This document shows, piece by piece, positions 14,703-23,063 of a stretch of DNA of 43,745 bases; within the stretch, counting starts at the first letter, position 1; every line of letters begins with the position of its first letter. Source of the stretch: JANQPX01 sp039197065 (GTDB lineage: Bacteria > Pseudomonadota > Alphaproteobacteria > Geminicoccales > Geminicoccaceae); assembly GCA_039197065.1 (NCBI GenBank), contig JBCCUL010000010.1, positions 1-43,745 on the forward strand, read 5' to 3'. A model generated the notes under the pieces. The model did not search any database. It was not told the DNA's origin and worked only from the letters and a program-made list of their open reading frames with translations. The translations under genes and the position numbers were made by a program.

Positions 14703-15605
14703 TCAGGACGATGAAGCCAGCCCTGCTGCGAGCTTCGCCGCGAGCGTCGCGTTGGCGGCGGCAAGTTCGACGTTCAACGCGACCGTTCGCCCCTCGCTCG
14801 CCTCCGCCATATGGCGCAGCATGAAGGGAGTTTGCGCTGCGCCGCGCACATCAGCCTGTTCAGCAGCGTTTCTAGCAGCATCCACCAATCTGGCCGTTTC
14901 GTCGGCGCTCAGGGCAAAACCGGCCGGCGGCGGCGTTACGATGAAGAGGCCGGACGGCAGATCCAGCGCGCGATGGCTCTTGATGACCTGAACCAGCTGG
15001 TCCAGATCGTCGACGCCGGCAATCTCGATGCCGCTTTCTGCCGTGTAGAATGCCGGCAGCTCGCGGCAGCGATAGCCGATCACCGGAATGCCCAGGCTTT
15101 CCAGCATCTCCATGGTGCGCGCTTGATCGAGGATCGATTTGACTCCGGCGGAAACCACGGCGACGGGGCTGCGCTGCAGTTCGCAAAGATCGGCGGAGAC
15201 ATCGAGGCTATGCTCGCCGCCGAGATGCACACCGCCAAGGCCCCCGGTCGCCATGACGCCGATGCCGTTCTTGGCGGCGAGATAGATCGTCGACGCCACG
15301 GTGGTCGCGCCGAAACCGCCGCGCACCAGTGCCAACGGCAGATCCCGTGTCGTGCACTTGGCCACATCGTCGGCTGCGGCAAGCGCGAGCAGTTCACCTT
15401 CCGCCAAACCGATGCGAACCTCACCGTTCATGATCCCCATGGTGGCGGGAATGGCGCCTTCAGCCCGCACACGTCGTTCCATCTCGCGAGCCAGATCGGC
15501 ATTCTGAGGCTTGGGAATGCCGTGGCAGATCAGAGTCGACTCAAGGGCGACGGCGGGCCGGCCGGCGGCGAGCGCTTCGCCTAGTTCTGAAGTTATTTTC
15601 ATCAT
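14703..15605 (-). CDS. psuG: pseudouridine-5'-phosphate glycosidase
   Basis: A 300-aa PsuG (IndA-like) enzyme that splits pseudouridine 5'-phosphate reversibly into uracil and ribose 5-phosphate. Recognisable blocks are ALESTLICHGIPKPQNADLA at the N-terminus (active-site Glu22), GGFGATTVASTIYLAAKNGI, MATGGLGGVHLG and VSAGVKSILD with a conserved Lys. The full usual length is present. The partner kinase gene psuK, often adjacent or fused, is not in the window. The start MMKI lacks a strong ribosome-binding site. Confidence 0.95.
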   Translation of the reverse strand: MMKITSELGEALAAGRPAVALESTLICHGIPKPQNADLAREMERRVRAEGAIPATMGIMNGEVRIGLAEGELLALAAADDVAKCTTRDLPLALVRGGFGATTVASTIYLAAKNGIGVMATGGLGGVHLGGEHSLDVSADLCELQRSPVAVVSAGVKSILDQARTMEMLESLGIPVIGYRCRELPAFYTAESGIEIAGVDDLDQLVQVIKSHRALDLPSGLFIVTPPPAGFALSADETARLVDAARNAAEQADVRGAAQTPFMLRHMAEASEGRTVALNVELAAANATLAAKLAAGLASSS

Positions 15606-15754
15606 ATCGACGATGCCTTTAGCCTGACTTTCCTCTAGGGTTCAGCTTCCTACGCCGATAGGCCGCCTATCGACGGGTTTTTCGGATTGACCTTCAAGAA
15701 GGCGTTGGCTAGCGAGCCATTCTATCATCACATCTCCAAGGGATCTTAAACCAG

Positions 15755-16168
15755 ATGCCGCAAACCATCGATCACCACAGCGCACTCGTTTACACCATGG
15801 TTCTGGTCTCGGCAGCCGAGGGCGTCATGGCCGACTCGGAGATCGAGACGATCGGCAGGCAGGTGCGCTTCCTTCCCGTCTTTCGCGACTTCGACCATGA
15901 GCGGCTGACGCAGATCGGTGAAGAGTGCACGTATCTGCTGCGTCAGGACGATGGCCTGGACATGGCTTTGGGCATCATAGCAGACGCACTGCCGGCCAAG
16001 CTCAGGGAAACCGCCTATGCGCTGGCCTGCGACATTGCCGCTGCCGATGGCGAGCTTGCCGATGAAGAGCTGAACCTCCTCCATATGCTGCAGCTGCGCC
16101 TTGGTATCGACACCTTGGTCGCGACGGCTATCGAGCGCGGCGCCCATGCGCGCCATGCAAGCCTTTGA
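15755..16168 (+). CDS. TerB-like protein
   Basis: A 137-aa helical protein resembling the TerB (tellurite resistance B) family. It has acidic, possibly metal-binding motifs: SAAEGVMADSEI near residue 20 and DIAAADGELADEELNLLHML near residue 95. The family is linked to stress and metal sensing, but single-domain members are common and uncharacterised. It lies 38 bp before nnrDE on the same strand and may be co-transcribed. The upstream 149-bp region is shared divergently with psuG. Confidence 0.8.
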   Translation: MPQTIDHHSALVYTMVLVSAAEGVMADSEIETIGRQVRFLPVFRDFDHERLTQIGEECTYLLRQDDGLDMALGIIADALPAKLRETAYALACDIAAADGELADEELNLLHMLQLRLGIDTLVATAIERGAHARHASL

Positions 16169-16206
16169 ACCGCTGAAGAACATGATCTCGACCACCGACA
16201 TCGGCG

Positions 16207-17688
16207 ATGGATGACGATCCCGGCCTCTACACGATTGCCCAGATGCGTGCTGCGGATCAAGGAGCGATCGCAACGGGCATTCCCGGTATCGAGCTCATGG
16301 AGAATGCCGGCGCTGCAGTCGCTGATGTCATCCAGAGGACCTTCCCGTCAGCGAAGACCGTGGTCCTCGTCGGCCCCGGCAATAATGGCGGCGATGGCTT
16401 CGTGGCCGCACGGAGGCTTGGGTCCGCCGGCTGGCCGGTCGAGGTCGCGCTGCTCGGCGATCCTGATCGTCTGACGGGTGATGCGGCGATCGCGCGGGAT
16501 CGCTGGGAGGGCAGAACGGTCCCGCTTGAGCCAAGCGTCATCGACGGGGCGGGGCTGGTGATCGATGCGCTGTTCGGCGCCGGGCTGACCAAGCCCATCG
16601 ATGGCATGGCGGCTTCGGTGCTGGGCGTTGTCGCAGAAGCGGGCATACCTCTGGTTGCAATCGATATGCCAAGCGGTATAGACGGCGACACCGGAGCGAT
16701 CAGAGGCATGGCTGCCAGGGCAGAAATCACCGTCTCCTTTCATCGCGCCAAGCCCGGCCATTTCCTTCTTCCTGGACGTGATCATGTGGGTCGGCTGGTA
16801 ATCGCGGATATCGGCATTCCGGATGCTGTCGATCGAAGCCTCGATATCGATCAGTTCGCCAATCGACCGGCGCTATGGTCAGGGGCGTTTCCAAGGCGAG
16901 GTGCTTCCGGTCACAAATACGACCATGGCCACGCCCTGGTTCTCGGCGGGGGCATGGCGTCTTCCGGCGCTGCGCGGCTTGCCGCCCGGGCCGCTTTGCG
17001 GGCCGGCGCCGGTCTGGTGACCGTGGCTTGCCCCGCATCGGCGCTGCCGGTTTACGCCGCTTCGCTCACGGCGGTGATGGTGCAGCCGTTTTCCGAGGGC
17101 GACGAGCGCTTTGCGGATCAACTCGGTGATCACCGCCGAAACGCCATCCTGCTCGGTCCGGGCTCGGGTGTGGGCGATGCGCTCGCCGCCAAAGTCGAGG
17201 CTAGCCTGGATGCTGGAAAGTCAGTCGTCCTTGATGCGGATGCGCTCACGAGCTTTGCAACAAAGCGTGAGCGTCTTTTCGAGCGTACCCGGAGAAACGG
17301 GCGCACGCTTTTGACTCCGCATGAAGGCGAGTTCTCAAGACTGTTCAACATCGAGAGCGACAAGCTCTCGAGGGCGCGGGCGGCGGCTGTCGTCAGCGGC
17401 GCCGTGGTGCTCCTGAAGGGGGCCGATACGGTGATTGCAGCGCCGGATGGCCGCGCGTCGATCCTGACCGAAGCGCCGCCAACCCTGGCGACCGCCGGCT
17501 CAGGCGATGTGCTGGCCGGGATTGCGCTCGGTTTGATCACCCAGTCCATGCCGATCTTCGAAGCGGCGAGTGCTGCAGCCTGGCTGCATGCCGAAGCCGC
17601 GAAGGCTTTCGGCCATGGGCTGATCGCCGAGGATCTCGCCGATCAGCTTCCCGGCGTTTTCACCATGCTTTACAAAGAGTTATGCTGA
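16207..17688 (+). CDS. nnrDE: bifunctional NAD(P)H-hydrate epimerase/dehydratase
   Basis: A two-domain repair enzyme for hydrated NAD(P)H. The N-terminal YjeF_N epimerase (residues about 1-215) shows GPGNNGGDG (56-64) and IDMPSGIDGDTG. The C-terminal ADP-dependent (S)-NAD(P)H-hydrate dehydratase (about 225-493) shows VVLDADALTSFA, LLTPHEGEFSRLF and the nucleotide-binding TAGSGDVLAGI. The fused arrangement is the normal bacterial one and the length is typical. In other genomes it often sits near glnB/glnA; here it follows a TerB-like gene. Cytoplasmic. Confidence 0.95.
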   Translation: MDDDPGLYTIAQMRAADQGAIATGIPGIELMENAGAAVADVIQRTFPSAKTVVLVGPGNNGGDGFVAARRLGSAGWPVEVALLGDPDRLTGDAAIARDRWEGRTVPLEPSVIDGAGLVIDALFGAGLTKPIDGMAASVLGVVAEAGIPLVAIDMPSGIDGDTGAIRGMAARAEITVSFHRAKPGHFLLPGRDHVGRLVIADIGIPDAVDRSLDIDQFANRPALWSGAFPRRGASGHKYDHGHALVLGGGMASSGAARLAARAALRAGAGLVTVACPASALPVYAASLTAVMVQPFSEGDERFADQLGDHRRNAILLGPGSGVGDALAAKVEASLDAGKSVVLDADALTSFATKRERLFERTRRNGRTLLTPHEGEFSRLFNIESDKLSRARAAAVVSGAVVLLKGADTVIAAPDGRASILTEAPPTLATAGSGDVLAGIALGLITQSMPIFEAASAAAWLHAEAAKAFGHGLIAEDLADQLPGVFTMLYKELC

Positions 17689-17806
17689 CAAGTTAAACAT
17701 GATCCGCTGCGATCTGTAATATGATCGATACGGAACATTCCGCACGAACTCTCTAGGAAGACGTGTCACACCCAGGGTCTTGGCACGGATGGTGAGAAAC
17801 AAATGA

Positions 17807-17821
17807 AGTGGTCACACCACT
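17807..17821 (-). repeat. hairpin element at stop codon, copy 1
   Basis: A dyad AGTGGT-CAC-ACCACT (6-3-6) that overlaps the TAG stop of the pentapeptide gene. Read on the minus strand it is TAGTGGTGTGACCAC followed by TTCATTTGTTTCTC. A near-identical copy lies at the TAG stop of the ABC ATPase gene at 34937. It could be a weak terminator, since the tail is T-rich. The core also fits TGGT-N3-ACCA, the general operator form of FCD-type GntR regulators. Confidence 0.6.
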
Positions 17822-18407
17822 AGGCAGGCGGCTCGGAGTCGGTGTCGCCGACCTCGGGGGCGGGTGAGGGCGTTTCCGTAGTCCGGCTTCGCAGGCAGCG
17901 ACCGATCGAACCCTCTGCGCAGATGGTCTTGCCATCGGTCCAGGTGGCACCGTCAAGCACCGCTTGGAGGAGATCGGTGTTGTCCAGACGAGCGTCCGTA
18001 AGGTCGGCGCCGCTCAGATCGGCCCGGAACATGCGCGCCCAGGTCAGGTTGGCGCCCTTCAGGGACGCGCCCTTGAGGTCGGCCTTGGTGAGATCGGCGC
18101 GCACCAGATTGGCGCCGTCGAGCACGACATCCTGCATAATCGAGGTGACGAACTTAGCACGCCGGGCATCCACGTCCTGGAGCAGGCTCGCGGTCAGATC
18201 GGCACGCTTGAAGGAGGCGTCCCGCAAGGTCGCACCGGTCAGATCGACATCGGTGAGATCCTGGCGGTCAAAGACGCAACGCCGCCAGTAGACCTCCGAC
18301 GACGGCACGTCGGAGCAGGCTGCCAGCACCGGCGGGACCACACTCGTGATCCCGAGGACGGCGGTGAGAACAAGAAGTAGCGAGAGACGCTTCATACCGT
18401 TAGTCAT
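17820..18407 (-). CDS. secreted pentapeptide-repeat protein
   Basis: A 195-aa protein with a signal peptide (residues 1-29, cleavage near VLAA). About 20 pentapeptide repeats of the A[DN]LxX type follow between residues 50 and 155 (such as ADLTKADLKGASLKGANL), expected to form a right-handed quadrilateral beta-helix. A short conserved-looking tail (TDGKTICAEGSIGRCL) contains two cysteines, and the protein ends in a Pro/Glu-rich stretch. No enzymatic role is implied; such proteins may mediate protein contacts in the periplasm. It is divergent from acyP (52 bp) and convergent with nnrDE. Confidence 0.85.
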   Translation of the reverse strand: MTNGMKRLSLLLVLTAVLGITSVVPPVLAACSDVPSSEVYWRRCVFDRQDLTDVDLTGATLRDASFKRADLTASLLQDVDARRAKFVTSIMQDVVLDGANLVRADLTKADLKGASLKGANLTWARMFRADLSGADLTDARLDNTDLLQAVLDGATWTDGKTICAEGSIGRCLRSRTTETPSPAPEVGDTDSEPPA

Positions 18408-18459
18408 ACGCTAAGCTGGCATTCGATTAAAGACGGGACGTGCCTGTTTTTGGGAGAGG

Positions 18460-18741
18460 ATGATCGACGGGAATGGGAAAGCGGTTCGCGTTCGGATCGA
18501 GGGGCGAGTCCAGGGCGTCTGGTATCGTGGCTGGACCGTACGCATTGCGGGCCGCCTTGGTCTGAATGGCTGGATGCGAAACCTGGCCGATGGCTCGGTC
18601 GAGGCGGTGTTCGCCGGACCTGCCGACAAGGTGGACGCCATGATCGAGGCTTGCAGGCGCGGGCCGCCGGCAGCGTCGGTTACGGCCCTTCATCACACCC
18701 CTCACGAGGGTGAGGTCGCGCCCGGATTTCATCAACGTTGA
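18460..18741 (+). CDS. acyP: acylphosphatase
   Basis: A 93-aa acylphosphatase that hydrolyses carboxyl-phosphate bonds such as in acetyl phosphate or 1,3-bisphosphoglycerate. The phosphate-binding loop and catalytic residues are visible: GRVQGVWYRGW with Arg23 and MRNLADGSVEAVF with Asn41. The length is usual. GGGAGAGG lies just before the ATG. It is probably cytoplasmic and monocistronic or co-transcribed with the downstream aldehyde dehydrogenase. Confidence 0.95.
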   Translation: MIDGNGKAVRVRIEGRVQGVWYRGWTVRIAGRLGLNGWMRNLADGSVEAVFAGPADKVDAMIEACRRGPPAASVTALHHTPHEGEVAPGFHQR

Positions 18742-18842
18742 GGTGAAGTGAAGGGCGGCCGCCTGCGCGATCAAGGCACTTGCCTCCTCGCCAGTCTCCT
18801 CAGAAGATGGCGACCTCATCACCGGCAAGTTCAGGAATCTCC

Positions 18843-20225
18843 ATGGGCAAGACACTCCAACTCGTAAGCCCGATCGACGGCAGCGTCTACGCCGAACGGC
18901 CCGTGGCCGGGCAGGCCGACGTTGAAGCGGGCCTCAGCCTTGCCCGGGAAGCCCAGCGCTCATGGTCGAACGAGCCGCTGGAGACGCGGATCGGGATCGT
19001 GCGTGCCGCGATCGAGGTTCTTCGCGCCATGAATGACGAGATCGTGCCCGAGATCGCCTGGTCCATGGGCCGACCGGTTCGCTATGGCGGCGAGATCGGC
19101 GGCGTCGAGGAGCGGGCCTATCATATGGCCGACATCGCCGGCGAGGCGCTGGCGCCGTTGCATGTCGAGGATAGCGAGCAGTTTCGGCGCTATATCGAGC
19201 GCGAACCGGCCGGGCTGGTGTTCGTGATGGCGCCCTGGAACTACCCCTATCTCACCGCGGTCAACACGATCGCGCCGGCGCTGATCGCCGGCAACGCCGT
19301 CATCCTGAAACATGCGACCCAGACGCTCTTGACCGGAGAGCGCTTCGCCCAGGCTTTGGAGAAGGCTGGCCTGCCCGAACATGTGTTCACCAACCTGTTC
19401 CTCGATCACCAGACCACGGAGAAGCTGCTGGCCGCCGGCCAGTTCGATCATGTGAACTTCACCGGTTCCGTTGGCGGCGGGCGGACCATCGAGCGGGCCG
19501 CAGCCGGGACGTTCACGACGCTCGGTCTCGAGCTCGGCGGCAAGGATCCGGGCTATGTCATGGAGGATGCCGATCTGGATGCGGCGGTCGATACGCTGAT
19601 CGATGGCGCCATGTTCAATTCCGGCCAATGCTGCTGCGGCATCGAGCGGATCTATGTGGTCGACGCTCTCTTTGAGCGCTTCGTGGATAAGGCGGTGGCC
19701 ATCGTCGAGGGCTACAAGCTCGGCAATCCGCTCGACGAGGCGACCACGCTCGGTCCGATGGCGCATAGGCGCTTTGCCGACGAAGTCCGTGCTCAGGTCA
19801 GCGAAGCCAGTTCCGCCGGCGCCCGATCATTGATCGATGGATCGCGCTTTCCCGAGGATGACGGCGGCACCTATCTCGCCCCGCAGATCCTGGTCGATGT
19901 CGATCATACGCAGCGCGTGATGCGCGACGAAAGCTTCGGGCCGGTGGTCGGCATCATGCGGGTGAAGAACGATGATGAGGCCATCAGCCTCATGAACGAC
20001 AGCGACTTCGGCCTGACCGCGTCGCTCTGGACGAAGGACGTCGATCGCGCCGCGCGGATCGGCAACCGAATCCAGACGGGAACCGTTTTCATGAACCGAT
20101 GCGACTATCTCGATCCCGCCCTTTGCTGGACCGGCTGCAAGGACACCGGCAAGGGCGGCGCCCTGTCGGTGATCGGCTATCACAACCTGACCCGTCCGAA
20201 GTCCTATCATCTGAAGAAGGCCTGA
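18843..20225 (+). CDS. NAD(P)-dependent aldehyde dehydrogenase
   Basis: A 460-aa ALDH-superfamily enzyme. The best start is the ATG at 18843 (MGKTLQLVSPIDG), 6 nt after AGGA; the frame continues upstream to a TTG at 18780 without family similarity. Catalytic features: N133 in APWNYP, FTGSVGGGR for NAD binding, E230 in LELGGKDP and Cys264 in NSGQCCCG. The triple cysteine is notable, the middle one being at the catalytic position. Substrate cannot be decided; the group includes succinate-semialdehyde and other short-chain aldehyde enzymes. The alcohol dehydrogenase gene starts 6 bp after its stop, so alcohol and aldehyde steps are probably linked. Confidence 0.92.
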   Translation: MGKTLQLVSPIDGSVYAERPVAGQADVEAGLSLAREAQRSWSNEPLETRIGIVRAAIEVLRAMNDEIVPEIAWSMGRPVRYGGEIGGVEERAYHMADIAGEALAPLHVEDSEQFRRYIEREPAGLVFVMAPWNYPYLTAVNTIAPALIAGNAVILKHATQTLLTGERFAQALEKAGLPEHVFTNLFLDHQTTEKLLAAGQFDHVNFTGSVGGGRTIERAAAGTFTTLGLELGGKDPGYVMEDADLDAAVDTLIDGAMFNSGQCCCGIERIYVVDALFERFVDKAVAIVEGYKLGNPLDEATTLGPMAHRRFADEVRAQVSEASSAGARSLIDGSRFPEDDGGTYLAPQILVDVDHTQRVMRDESFGPVVGIMRVKNDDEAISLMNDSDFGLTASLWTKDVDRAARIGNRIQTGTVFMNRCDYLDPALCWTGCKDTGKGGALSVIGYHNLTRPKSYHLKKA

Positions 20226-20231
20226 ACGTTC

Positions 20232-21377
20232 ATGTCCCTGATCGCCAATTGGAGCTTTCCGACATCCATCCGTTTCGGCGCTGGCCGGATCACCGAACTA
20301 GCAGAGGTCTGCAAGGCCGCCGGTGTGACCAGGCCATTGCTTGTCACCGATGCTGGCCTACGCGATCTCCCCATAACGAGCGACGCGCTCGACCGGTTAA
20401 CTGGTGCTGGTTTGAGCGCCGCGCTCTTCTCTGACGTGCAATCGAATCCGACGGATCTAAATCTCGAGACTGGCATCGAAGCTTTCAAAGCCAGCGACCA
20501 TGATGGCGTTGTCGCGTTTGGCGGCGGCTCCGCCCTTGATCTCGGCAAGCTGATCGCCTTTCAGGCCGGTCAGATCCGTCCCGTTTGGGACTTCGAGGAC
20601 GTCGGTGACTGGTGGACCCGTGCGGATGGCGATGCGATCAAGCCGATCGTCGCCGTGCCGACCACGGCGGGCACCGGCTCCGAGGTGGGCAGGGCGAGCG
20701 TGCTCACCAATACGAGCGAGAAGGTAAAGAAGGTCATCTTCCACCCGAAGATCCTGCCGCATACCGTGATCGCCGATCCCGAGCTCACCACGGGCATGCC
20801 GCCCTCGATCACGGTCGGCACCGGCATGGACGCGCTCGCCCATTGTCTCGAGGCCTTTTGCGCGCCCAGCTATCACCCGATGTGCGAGGGCATCGCGATC
20901 GAAGGCATGCGTCTCGCCCTTGGCAACCTGCCCCTGGTTTACCAGGATGGATCGGATATCGAGGCGCGCGGCCATATGATGAGCGCCGCCGCCATGGGCG
21001 CCACCGCCTTTCAAAAGGGGCTCGGCGCCATTCATGCGCTCTCCCATCCCGTCGGCGCCCTCTTCAACACCCATCACGGCATGACCAATGCGGTCGTCAT
21101 GCCGGCGGTGCTGACATTCAACAGAGCCGCCGTGGAGACCAAGATCGAGCGTCTCGCGGGTTTCCTGGGCATCGATGGCGGTTTTGAAGGTTTCTTCGAC
21201 GTCATTCTCGGCCTTCGGGAGACACTGGGCGTTCCTGAAAAGCTCGGTGAGCTTGGCGTGACGCCGGACAGCATTGCCGAAATGGCGAAAATGGCGCCCA
21301 ATGACCCGACTGCTGGTGGCAACCCCGTCGAGCTGACCGAAGAGGCTGCAGCTATGCTGTTCGAACAGGTTATCTAG
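20232..21377 (+). CDS. iron-containing alcohol dehydrogenase
   Basis: A 381-aa group III (Fe-dependent) alcohol dehydrogenase. Nucleotide binding: GGGSALDLGK (97-106) and PTTAGTGSEVGR (143-154). Metal ligands by alignment to FucO from memory: D200, H204, H268 and H282, in MDALAHCLEAF and GAIHALSH...THHG. The enzyme likely interconverts an alcohol and the aldehyde used by the upstream ALDH, which ends 6 bp before. The substrate is unknown. A hairpin with GGTTATC/GATAACC arms overlaps its stop codon. Confidence 0.93.
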   Translation: MSLIANWSFPTSIRFGAGRITELAEVCKAAGVTRPLLVTDAGLRDLPITSDALDRLTGAGLSAALFSDVQSNPTDLNLETGIEAFKASDHDGVVAFGGGSALDLGKLIAFQAGQIRPVWDFEDVGDWWTRADGDAIKPIVAVPTTAGTGSEVGRASVLTNTSEKVKKVIFHPKILPHTVIADPELTTGMPPSITVGTGMDALAHCLEAFCAPSYHPMCEGIAIEGMRLALGNLPLVYQDGSDIEARGHMMSAAAMGATAFQKGLGAIHALSHPVGALFNTHHGMTNAVVMPAVLTFNRAAVETKIERLAGFLGIDGGFEGFFDVILGLRETLGVPEKLGELGVTPDSIAEMAKMAPNDPTAGGNPVELTEEAAAMLFEQVI

Positions 21378-21427
21378 TCGGCTGATAACCAGCATTAATG
21401 AACGTTAATAATGAATTGATAACCAAT
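21368..21427. repeat. cluster of GATAACC motifs
   Basis: GGTTATC (21368-21374), GATAACC (21384-21390) and GATAACC (21418-21424) lie within 57 bp. The first two form a 7-bp inverted repeat around the ADH stop codon. The second and third sit in related 13-mers, GCTGATAACCAGC and ATTGATAACCAAT, both with symmetrical ends. The region is AT-rich and precedes the small lipoprotein gene. Confidence 0.5.
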
Positions 21428-21528
21428 AAAAAAAGCATACTCGATGATAGTTTCTTTATAATTTTCATCAATTCGCAAGTATTTTCTGAGACTATCCGAG
21501 GCACGATCTCAAATCATGGAGATGTGCC

Positions 21529-21996
21529 ATGCGGTGGACTGTTGTGATGATGGCTTTGGCGCTCTCGGCCTGCGGCACGCAGAAGGAAGAGGCGTCGCCC
21601 TATCTTTCGCTGATCGAGACGGAGGATCTGGGGCCGAGCTATGACGTGGTGTTCGAGCAGGTCGAGGAACACGCACGCTGTGCAGGATTTCACCGGGCGT
21701 CGGCCGATCTGGCAAGTGGCACCAAGACCAAGGTCGCGTTCTACGCCGCCGTCGCCGACGATGCGGAGACGGCGGCTATTCAGCTCGCAAGTGCGAAAAT
21801 CCCGAAGGATCTGGCCGCCGACATGGTCGAGCAGATGGCCAGCACCCACGCCGCCCGCTGGTCCTATCTGATTACCGCCAATGCCTCGTCCGACGTCGTG
21901 AAGCGTCAGGCGACCACCTGTTTCGAGATGGCGGACGAGCAGGAAGCGATCATCCGCGAGGTCGTGAAGACGAAATACGGCTTCGGGCGGCGCTGA
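21529..21996 (+). CDS. small predicted lipoprotein, unknown function
   Basis: A 155-aa protein with a short signal and lipobox LALSAC (Cys15), so probably anchored in the outer or inner membrane. GGAG lies 7 nt before the ATG. The mature part is helical and acidic, with two more cysteines (HARCAGF and TTCFEM), which may form a disulfide. I recognise no domain. A 151-bp AT-rich region with repeated GATAACC motifs lies upstream and probably holds its promoter. It ends 13 bp before the convergent beta-hydroxyacid dehydrogenase. Confidence 0.75.
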   Translation: MRWTVVMMALALSACGTQKEEASPYLSLIETEDLGPSYDVVFEQVEEHARCAGFHRASADLASGTKTKVAFYAAVADDAETAAIQLASAKIPKDLAADMVEQMASTHAARWSYLITANASSDVVKRQATTCFEMADEQEAIIREVVKTKYGFGRR

Positions 21997-22009
21997 ACCA
22001 GCTCAGGCT

Positions 22010-22894
22010 CTATTTGAGACCGGCGAGCGTCCGCACCGTGTCCAGGATAGCGGTCCAGTCGTCCCGGCCACGGCCCTGGACCTGCGCGCTCGCATAGACC
22101 TGACGGGCCGCCGCCCCCATCGGGATCGGCAGTTTCATTGCCGAGGCGAAGTCGAGGGCGAGGCCCATGTCCTTGTGGGCGAGGTCGACCATGAAGCCGG
22201 GCGTGACGTCGCCTTTCAGCACCTTGGCCGGGTAGGTGGTGGCCAGATGACCCTGGCCGGCGGTCGTGCCCATCAGAACCTCGATCACCAAATCACGGTC
22301 AACGCCGCTCTTCTCGGCCAGCGCCAGCGCTTCGGCGGTCACCACATTGCAGGCGATCGACATGTAGTTGTTGATCAGCTTCACGCGCGCACCGGAGCCC
22401 GCCGGGCCGCAATGGATGATCGTGTCCCCCATGCATTCCAGCACGGGGCGTGCAGCCTCGACATCTTCGGCCGCACCGCCAGCCATGATGAGGAGCTTGC
22501 CGTCTTCGGCATGCTTTGACGTGCGCCCGACCGGCGCATCGACAAGCCGGCGTCCGGAGGCTGCCAGCCGCTCGGCCACCTGGTCCGTGACCGTCGGGAG
22601 AATCGTGCTCATATCGACCAGAAGGGCGCCTTCGGGCATGCCGTCGATTGCGCCATCTTCGCCGAACACCGCGTCCAGCACATGATCGCCATTGGGCAGC
22701 ATGGTGACCACCAGATCGGCGCCGGCAGCGGCCTCCTTGGCATTTCCGGCAGCGGCCCCGCCATCCTGGCGGATGGTCTGCAGCGCCTCAGGATTGATGT
22801 CGAACGCCGTCAGCTCGAAGCCGCCCTTTATGACATTGCGCGCCATCGGCAGGCCCATCACGCCCGTTCCGATAAAGCCGATTTTTTTCATCAC
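22010..22894 (-). CDS. beta-hydroxyacid dehydrogenase, YihU-like
   Basis: A 294-aa NAD(P)-dependent reductase of the 3-hydroxyisobutyrate dehydrogenase family. The N-terminal Rossmann domain has GFIGTGVMGLPMARN, and the catalytic lysine is in GARVKLINNYMS. From memory, several blocks match E. coli YihU (3-sulfolactaldehyde reductase) better than GarR/MmsB: PVGRTS, VKLINNYMSIA, GTTAGQGH, LAHKDMGLALD, and GRGRDDW. The true substrate could be a sulfonated or other short aldehyde acid. It is divergent from the split flavoprotein gene, with 169 bp between them. No sulfoglycolysis partner genes are visible. Confidence 0.9.
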   Translation of the reverse strand: MMKKIGFIGTGVMGLPMARNVIKGGFELTAFDINPEALQTIRQDGGAAAGNAKEAAAGADLVVTMLPNGDHVLDAVFGEDGAIDGMPEGALLVDMSTILPTVTDQVAERLAASGRRLVDAPVGRTSKHAEDGKLLIMAGGAAEDVEAARPVLECMGDTIIHCGPAGSGARVKLINNYMSIACNVVTAEALALAEKSGVDRDLVIEVLMGTTAGQGHLATTYPAKVLKGDVTPGFMVDLAHKDMGLALDFASAMKLPIPMGAAARQVYASAQVQGRGRDDWTAILDTVRTLAGLK

Positions 22895-22957
22895 GTTTCC
22901 TTACTGTCGGTGGGTATGCGAGACCATTCCCTGAAGCTGTCGTTAAATTGAGCCGAT

Positions 22958-22996
22958 GTCACCGATGACGACAAGAGGCAAAACATGGTCGGTGAC
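22958..22996. promoter_or_regulatory. inverted repeat in divergent region
   Basis: GTCACCGA (22958-22965) and TCGGTGAC (22989-22996) are perfect 8-bp arms 23 bp apart, in the region between the YihU-like reductase and the flavoprotein. It could be a regulator site or an mRNA hairpin. Confidence 0.35.
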
Positions 22997-23063
22997 GGGT
23001 AGCGCCGCTTCCACTTGGAGGGCTTAAGCTTCAGTCAGACGAACGACGCCGAGGGAGGCTCCG

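Noticed and set aside
21394..21408. Second CtrA box (TTAATGAACGTTAA)
   Set aside because: The spacing is TTAA-N6-TTAA, one base short of the consensus.
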